Of a stretch of 64,000 bases of DNA, positions 59,415 through 64,000 are shown piece by piece. The position numbers and the translations under genes were made by a program. This stretch comes from M3007 sp044226205 (lineage in GTDB: Bacteria; Bacteroidota; Bacteroidia; Chitinophagales; Saprospiraceae): positions 1 to 64,000 of the forward strand of contig JBGAHL010000019.1 in assembly GCA_044226205.1 (NCBI GenBank), read 5' to 3'. The notes beneath the pieces are model-generated. The model saw nothing but the letters and a program-made list of their open reading frames with translations. It was not told the origin of the DNA and made no database searches. Every line of letters starts with the position of its first letter. Within the stretch, counting starts at the first letter, position 1.

Positions 59415-59465
59415 AACCGGATTTTAACAGCACCCAGTCTTAAATATCCAGCATAATTTCCAGAT

Positions 59466-59654
59466 ATGGCAAAGAAAAGCAAAGGCAACCGCATCCAGGT
59501 GATTCTGGAATGTACCGAGCACAAAGCCAGCGGTATGCCCGGCACCTCGCGCTACGTAACCAAGAAAAACCGTAAAAACACGCCCGAGCGTATCGAGTTG
59601 AAAAAATACAACCCGATCATGCGCAAGTACACGGTACACCGCGAAATCAAGTAA
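59466..59654 (+). CDS. rpmG: ribosomal protein bL33
   Basis: 62 residues: KGNRIQVILECTEHK, then TSRYVTKKNRKNTPERIEL and KYNPIMRKYTVHREIK are the bL33 pattern. The zinc-binding CXXC pairs are lacking, so this is the zinc-free form. It lies 51 bp after rpmB and 25 bp before the DUF4295 gene. Confidence 0.97.
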   Translation: MAKKSKGNRIQVILECTEHKASGMPGTSRYVTKKNRKNTPERIELKKYNPIMRKYTVHREIK

Positions 59655-59679
59655 TATCCACTTTTCAACCACTTAGGTC

Positions 59680-59859
59680 ATGGCAAAGAAAGTATCAAAA
59701 AACGCCCGTGTAGCCCAGCGTGCCGCTAACGCCGGCTCCGGCAAAGACCACGTCAAAGTGGTTAAAGCTGTTAAAGATCCCGTTACTGGCAAATACACGT
59801 ACAAGCAAATGATCGTGCACAAAGACAAGGTGAAAGACTTTTTCGCCGACGTGAAGTAA
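59680..59859 (+). CDS. DUF4295 small basic protein (putative ribosomal)
   Basis: 59 residues. It reads MAKKVSKNARVAQRA, then KVVKAVKDPVTGKYTYKQM and ends KDKVKDFFADVK. This small basic protein directly follows rpmG in Bacteroidota. From memory, a protein of this type has been reported as a ribosome component in a Flavobacterium structure; this was not checked. A strong terminator follows at 59883. Confidence 0.9.
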   Translation: MAKKVSKNARVAQRAANAGSGKDHVKVVKAVKDPVTGKYTYKQMIVHKDKVKDFFADVK

Positions 59860-59882
59860 GCACGGCTTAGTTGCCCACAATA

Positions 59883-59920
59883 AAATGAGTCATTCCGCTA
59901 TCGGAGTGACTCATTTTTTT
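59883..59920 (+). terminator. rho-independent terminator of the rpmB-rpmG-DUF4295 unit
   Basis: Arms aaatgagtcattccg and cggagtgactcattt (one G-U) around ctat, followed by seven T. Confidence 0.92.
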
Positions 59921-59935
59921 ATGCCTTTTTCCCTT

Positions 59936-61867
59936 TTATTGTTTGATCAACCGGCCGCTGAATCCCTGCTGATCCGTGTCGAGCCGCCAGGCCAGCACAC
60001 CGGCCGGCAGATCGGCCGTCGGCAAAGCAATAGTTTGCATGCCAGCCGACAGCAACAGGTGCTGGCGGAAAATGGTGCTTCCGGTAGCGTCGAACAGCAA
60101 CAAACTGGCCTCGGAGGGCGCCGCACTCCACAATTCCAGCCGACTGTCGCCATTGGTTGGATTGGGGTACGGGCCAAACAACTGCAGACCGTCCGGAGCG
60201 CCCGAAGAGCCTTCTATAGCAAAACGCAGCTGAATAGCATGCTTTGGCTCTCCCGCCGCATAAGCTTCCGGCAAAAAATCTTCCGATTTTAATTGCAAGG
60301 CGTCCGACAAGCGAGCATTGCTCAAAACATTGATTTTCAAGTAAAAAAGAGTGTTTTTTTCAGCCACAGGCGTTTCGCTGCCAAACCAAAGCACGCGCAG
60401 ACTGCCGTCGGGCAACAAATGATACGCTTCGTCGGGCAATCCTTCGACGCCCTCGATACGGGCCAGCGCGGGGTCTGTCTGGAACCCCATTTGCCAGCCT
60501 TCCAGATTTGAATTTTGCCCCCAAATCACGGGCACGACGAGGGTTTCGCCCGCCTGCAGCCAGCGGTCGGCCATTTGTATCCAGAACGGCGACCGATCCT
60601 CGGGTTCGTCATTGGTGAAGGTGGCCGACATGTTGGCGTCGCCGGTTTTGATGCCGACAAAGTTGAGGTTCTGAAAGCCGATGTCGTTGTTGAGGCTCGG
60701 CAACTGGATCTGGTACGTGTCTTTTATTGCCGTCAGCGACGCAAAATCGGCCGGATTGATCACAGGCCGGATGAACCGCCAGGAGGTATTGGCAGGGAAT
60801 GTGTCGTAGATGCCCAGCAAGAGTTTGCGCGTCTCGACGATGTCGAAAGTGGTGACGGAATTGCTTTTATTGACGTCCGATGCAAGCCATTGATACACAC
60901 TGGTGAACGGATCTACGCCCAGAATGTGTTTGCTCATCAGCACCAGGTCAAAGGTAGACACACCTTCTTTCGGGTCGCCTGCCCGGCTTGCACCGAGTGT
61001 GGTCCGGTAGTAGCCGCCAAATGGCAACTGGGTCGTCTGCACGGAAAAGCAGGAGTCGCTGATGTTTTGAATCTTGTTTTTCAACACTGGCGGCTGAACG
61101 CCCGAGAGGGATTCCACCGTGCTTTTGATGGTGTACCCGTTGAGTTTTTTGTTGCCCGCCGAGCGCGCGCAGCCATTCAGGGTAATTTCACCGTCGGGGT
61201 TGCAGGTGCAGGGCATGCCGTTTTGTTGTACCAGCACATAGTTTTGGCAGAGGTTCATCAACCCGTTGCCGTCGCGGACCCAAATTTCAACGAAGTTCAA
61301 ACCCAGGTCGCATTCGTTGAAAGTCAGGCTGTCGGTGGTAGGAAATCCGGTCCCGGTTCCAGCCTCCCGGATGCCGAACTGGAGTTGGTTGGTCGGGGTA
61401 CAATTGTCTGAAACGCTGAGGACAAACTGGTCTGGCGTGAAGGTGGTCTCGCAGTCCGGCAACTCGATACTTTGCGTCAAACCATTGATACACAACAAAC
61501 TGGGCGGCGTACAGTCTTTTATGGTAAACAAATAAGTGCAGTTGATCACATTCCCGCAATTGTCGCTGGCCCTCCAGTAAATTTTATGTGTGCCGATGGG
61601 GAAGGGACCTGTGCAGGTGTCGTTGGGAGAGTTTAATTCAATGCCGCCGTTGTTGTTCAGGTCGATTTTGTAGGAATAATCGACAGCGCTGCTGAAAATG
61701 CAGTTGGTGACAGCCTGTTCGAACATCAACACATTGCCTTGCGAGCATCCCCCTGCATTAATGCAAAAGGTTTTGTCGCTGCAAGCGGAAACCCAGCTCA
61801 TGATCTGGGCGGGCAAACGGTCTTGTGTAGCCAGCAAAAAAAGCAGGCCGAGTGTAAATCGATTCAT
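59936..61867 (-). CDS. large secreted protein with dockerin-like repeat and T9SS sorting domain
   Basis: 643 residues from ATG 61867 (MNRFTLGLLFLLAT). A signal peptide is followed by Cys-rich beta domains with HYR-like features (GTHKIYWRASDNCGNVINCTYLFTIKDC). At ~310-360 a duplicated dockerin-like segment is seen (VSTFDLVLMSKHILG, DVNKSNSVTTFDIVETRKLLLG). The C terminus is a type A T9SS domain (GPYPNPTNGDSRLELW, LPAGVLAWRLD). It is probably a surface adhesin or structural protein. A frame extension upstream to 61984 is not signal-like. No enzyme motif is visible. Confidence 0.85.
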   Translation of the reverse strand: MNRFTLGLLFLLATQDRLPAQIMSWVSACSDKTFCINAGGCSQGNVLMFEQAVTNCIFSSAVDYSYKIDLNNNGGIELNSPNDTCTGPFPIGTHKIYWRASDNCGNVINCTYLFTIKDCTPPSLLCINGLTQSIELPDCETTFTPDQFVLSVSDNCTPTNQLQFGIREAGTGTGFPTTDSLTFNECDLGLNFVEIWVRDGNGLMNLCQNYVLVQQNGMPCTCNPDGEITLNGCARSAGNKKLNGYTIKSTVESLSGVQPPVLKNKIQNISDSCFSVQTTQLPFGGYYRTTLGASRAGDPKEGVSTFDLVLMSKHILGVDPFTSVYQWLASDVNKSNSVTTFDIVETRKLLLGIYDTFPANTSWRFIRPVINPADFASLTAIKDTYQIQLPSLNNDIGFQNLNFVGIKTGDANMSATFTNDEPEDRSPFWIQMADRWLQAGETLVVPVIWGQNSNLEGWQMGFQTDPALARIEGVEGLPDEAYHLLPDGSLRVLWFGSETPVAEKNTLFYLKINVLSNARLSDALQLKSEDFLPEAYAAGEPKHAIQLRFAIEGSSGAPDGLQLFGPYPNPTNGDSRLELWSAAPSEASLLLFDATGSTIFRQHLLLSAGMQTIALPTADLPAGVLAWRLDTDQQGFSGRLIKQ

Positions 61868-61939
61868 GTGGCGGGATGTACGTTTTATCCGTTTTAGCCG
61901 GGAAAAGGGGGAATTGGGCAAATATAAACAGCAAAAATT

Positions 61940-61973
61940 GCGCCTTTTCCAATCACAGGATCGGAAAAGGCGC
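61940..61973 (-). terminator. hairpin terminator downstream of APC permease
   Basis: Perfect 11-bp arms gcgccttttcc and ggaaaaggcgc around a 12-base loop. On the minus strand it is followed by aattttt. It ends the permease gene at 62006. Confidence 0.8.
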
Positions 61974-62005
61974 TTTATCAACATAAAATCTGTGGTTTTG
62001 CTCGT

Positions 62006-63478
62006 TCAGGCAGCGCTGTTTCGCATTTTTTGCCAGTAATAAACCGGGATGCCCAGCAATACGATTGCCACACCCGGCCAGGTATTTTGCGGCGCGTTGA
62101 TCAGCAGAATCGCGCAAACGGACGCAGCCAGCAGGATGTACAGGATGGGCAGAAAGGGGTATCCTATGACGCGATAGGGCCGTTCGGCATCGGGCTCTTT
62201 TTTCCGCAGAATGAAAATACCGCCGATGGTGACGATATAAAATACCAGCGAAGCGAAGGTGCAGTAGGTCAGCAGGGCGCCGTAAGTGCCTGACAAACAG
62301 AGCAAACTGGCCCACACCGCCTGGGCGACCAGGGCTGTGCCCGGTACGTCGTGGCGATTGAGGGTGCCGGCTTTTTTCAAAAAAAGACCTTCCTGTGCCA
62401 TCACGTAGTACACCCGGGCGCCGGCCAGGATGAGGCCGTTGTTGCATCCGAAAGTGGAAACCATGATCAGGCCGGCCATGATCGCCGCCGACAGGCTGCC
62501 GAAGATCATCGAACCTGCTGCCGTACCGACCCGGTCGTTGGTGATGCCCTCGGCGTACCCTGCAAACTGAATGCCTTGCCCCAGCACGTCGGGCGCATCT
62601 GCCGAACCTTTCAGGGGCAGCAGGGCCAGATAGGCCACGTTGGCCATCAGGTAGAGGGAGGTCACGAGGCACACCCCGAACAACAGGCTGAGCGGGATGT
62701 TGCGCCTCGGGTTTTTCATTTCACCGGCCACGAAGGTCACGTTGTTCCAGGCATCGCTGGCAAACAAGGGACCGATAAGCGCCGTACCGAAAGCCATCAG
62801 CAGGCCCATGCCAACCAGGGGCGAACTTACCCACTGGCCGTCCAGCAGACTGGTCTGGGTCGCTTCCCAGGGCGACTGCCAGTTCCGGGAGAAAACATCG
62901 CCCTGCAGGCCGAATGCCAGCCCGAGCACGATCAAGGCGAGCAAGGCCAGAATTTTGGCGCTGGTGAACACCAACTGGATCGTCTTGCCGGCCTTCAGGC
63001 CCTGGCTATTGATGGCCGTAAGCAGCACGATCATGCCGATGGCAAAGATTTGCCCCGCTGAAATGGTGAAACTTCCCAGCCGCAGCAGGACATTTTGCGG
63101 GCCGAGGGCCGGAAAAAAGAAGGCGGTGTATTTGGCAAATGCGACCGCGACAGCCGCTATGGTGCCGGTTTGAATGACCGAAAAAACAGTCCATCCGTAC
63201 AGAAAAGCGGGTAATTGGCCGTACGCACGCTCGATATAGACAAACTGGCCGCCCGCCTTGGGCATCATCCCGGCCAGCTCGCCGTAGCTGAGCGCCGCCA
63301 TGATGGTGATGACGCCGGCCGCCAGCCACAGCAGCAGCAGCCAGCCAGAGGAGCCGACCATACGGGCGCAGTCGGCGCTGACGATAAAAATACCCGACCC
63401 GATCATGCCGCCGGCCACCAGAAGTGTGCCGTCGAGCAGGCCCAGGGATCGTTGGAATTGATGATTTTGTTCAGACAT
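62006..63478 (-). CDS. APC-superfamily amino acid permease (LAT-like)
   Basis: 490 residues from ATG 63478 (MSEQNHQFQRSLGLLDGTL), about 12 membrane helices. The helix 1 motif GGMIGSGIFIVSA is the substrate-binding GSGIF segment of APC transporters, and ELAGMMPKAGGQFVYIERAYG follows in helix 2-3. It imports or exchanges amino acids; the specific substrate is not readable. A partial second APC gene lies upstream on the same strand, separated by a terminator. Confidence 0.9.
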   Translation of the reverse strand: MSEQNHQFQRSLGLLDGTLLVAGGMIGSGIFIVSADCARMVGSSGWLLLLWLAAGVITIMAALSYGELAGMMPKAGGQFVYIERAYGQLPAFLYGWTVFSVIQTGTIAAVAVAFAKYTAFFFPALGPQNVLLRLGSFTISAGQIFAIGMIVLLTAINSQGLKAGKTIQLVFTSAKILALLALIVLGLAFGLQGDVFSRNWQSPWEATQTSLLDGQWVSSPLVGMGLLMAFGTALIGPLFASDAWNNVTFVAGEMKNPRRNIPLSLLFGVCLVTSLYLMANVAYLALLPLKGSADAPDVLGQGIQFAGYAEGITNDRVGTAAGSMIFGSLSAAIMAGLIMVSTFGCNNGLILAGARVYYVMAQEGLFLKKAGTLNRHDVPGTALVAQAVWASLLCLSGTYGALLTYCTFASLVFYIVTIGGIFILRKKEPDAERPYRVIGYPFLPILYILLAASVCAILLINAPQNTWPGVAIVLLGIPVYYWQKMRNSAA

Positions 63479-63500
63479 GGTAGTAGTGGTAGAGAAAAAA

Positions 63501-63535
63501 GCCGCATTGCCCGGCGGTTTTCCAGACAATGCGGC
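63501..63535 (-). terminator. hairpin terminator between two APC permease genes
   Basis: Arms gccgcattg and caatgcggc around a 17-base loop; on the minus strand they are followed by six T. It ends the upstream permease gene. Confidence 0.85.
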
Positions 63536-63573
63536 GTGTTTTTACGGTATAAATATCCGACAATCGGGACCGA

Positions 63574-64000
63574 TCATCTGCCGGATTGTACTTTGCTGTG
63601 ATAGCGGCTGTAGCTGAAATAAATGACCAGGCCAATGATCAGCCAAATGATCAGACGGGTCCAGTTTTCGATACCCAGACCAAAAATCATGGCGCCGCAG
63701 ACCAATGCACCGAGAATCGGTACGAGCGGTACCAGCGGCGTTTTAAAAGGACGATGCGCGTCCGGGTCGCTGCGTCGCATGACGATCACACCCAGCGACA
63801 CCAGAACAAAGGCAAACAAAGTGCCGATACTCGTCATGTCACCCACCACACTGCCCGGGACGAACGCGGCAAAAAGGCCTACGAACACGAAAAACAGCCA
63901 GTTGGATTTCCAGGGCGTGCGGTATTCCGGGTGGATTTCCGAAAACACTTTGGGTACCAAACCATCGCGCGACATCGAATAAAACACGCGGCTTTGGCCC
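63574..64000 (-). CDS. APC-family amino acid permease, C-terminal fragment (cut by window end)
   Basis: The last ~140 residues of a second permease, with the frame open to base 64000. It begins GQSRVFYSMSRDGLVPKVF, the conserved segment before the last helices of cationic amino acid transporter-type APC proteins, and has DPDAHRPFKTPLVPLVP before the final two helices. The N-terminal three quarters lie outside the window. It is a separate gene from the permease at 62006. Confidence 0.92.
   Translation of the reverse strand, partial: GQSRVFYSMSRDGLVPKVFSEIHPEYRTPWKSNWLFFVFVGLFAAFVPGSVVGDMTSIGTLFAFVLVSLGVIVMRRSDPDAHRPFKTPLVPLVPILGALVCGAMIFGLGIENWTRLIIWLIIGLVIYFSYSRYHSKVQSGR

Overview
The window looks like a chromosomal segment of a GC-rich member of the Bacteroidota, most likely order Saprospirales. 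Supporting signs are three proteins ending in type IX secretion (T9SS) sorting domains, Bacteroidota-type promoter boxes of the form TAnnTTTG, almost no Shine-Dalgarno sequences, the gene run rpmB-rpmG-DUF4295, a DUF5916 outer-membrane protein, an effector-associated domain (EAD11-like) protein, and many dispersed palindromic repeats. Genus cannot be fixed from sequence reading alone. Most of the window is core metabolism and envelope function; the accessory parts are a few gene pairs and a dense set of repeats.

Layout. 1-2429: a 5'-truncated MalQ with a starch-binding domain. 2506-5653: an EAD11-like membrane protein broken by a one-base frameshift, then a secreted TPR protein with near-identical 144-bp internal repeats. 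5654-6230: an array of hairpin repeats. 6231-9513 (minus): a small membrane protein, a Tes-like radical SAM enzyme, a divergent Lgt paralogue and a secreted protein; the last three look like one operon. 9778-11680 (minus): MscS channel, Crp-type regulator and DUF4345 protein. 11878-16498: M1 aminopeptidase, then serC with a YgjP-type hydrolase. 16686-20770: group III truncated hemoglobin, then a serine hydrolase paired with a caspase-like protease. 20789-25374: PafA-like phosphatase, MFS transporter, glyA. 25479-29337: a hemin-type TonB receptor and its partner, divergent from an HMA-like membrane protein and a lipoprotein hemoglobin. 29455-37639: TraB/GumN lipoprotein, Prc protease, Wzz/BY-kinase-like protein, Nudix hydrolase, secreted esterase. 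37640-39612: an IS4-family insertion sequence among repeats. 39613-44453: DUF5916 protein, nucleotidyltransferase, two small membrane proteins, a copper-storage-like Cys-rich protein. 44669-48546: porin, imelysin and DUF1111 di-heme protein (probable iron acquisition). 48596-58915: GmhA, a DapA-family aldolase, phosphohexomutase, Pcm, a regulator/membrane-protein pair, RlmB, a GT39-like enzyme, a BtuF-like protein and an S8 peptidase. 58979-59859: tRNA-Arg(ACG), rpmB, rpmG, DUF4295. 59936-64000: a large T9SS cargo protein and two APC permeases, the last cut by the window end.

How the genes fit together. serC and glyA serve the serine/glycine branch, although they are about 9 kb apart. The sugar nucleotidyltransferase, GmhA, phosphohexomutase, GT39-like and Wzz-like genes point to surface glycan synthesis but are scattered, not one locus. 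Heme and iron recur: hemin receptor, two truncated hemoglobins, and porin-imelysin-DUF1111.

The most promising under-described units are the Tes-like radical SAM plus Lgt-paralogue operon (possible lipid chemistry), the hydrolase-caspase pair (possible conflict or cell-death module), and the EAD11-like/TPR pair. Several repeat families (87-bp hairpin tandem, accgc...gcggt palindromes, AAGTT-rich elements that abut stop codons, a nested perfect palindrome, and G-rich repeats) form a second layer of structure. Start codons were often moved inside the longest open frame when a Bacteroidota promoter box, a signal peptide or family length favoured it.
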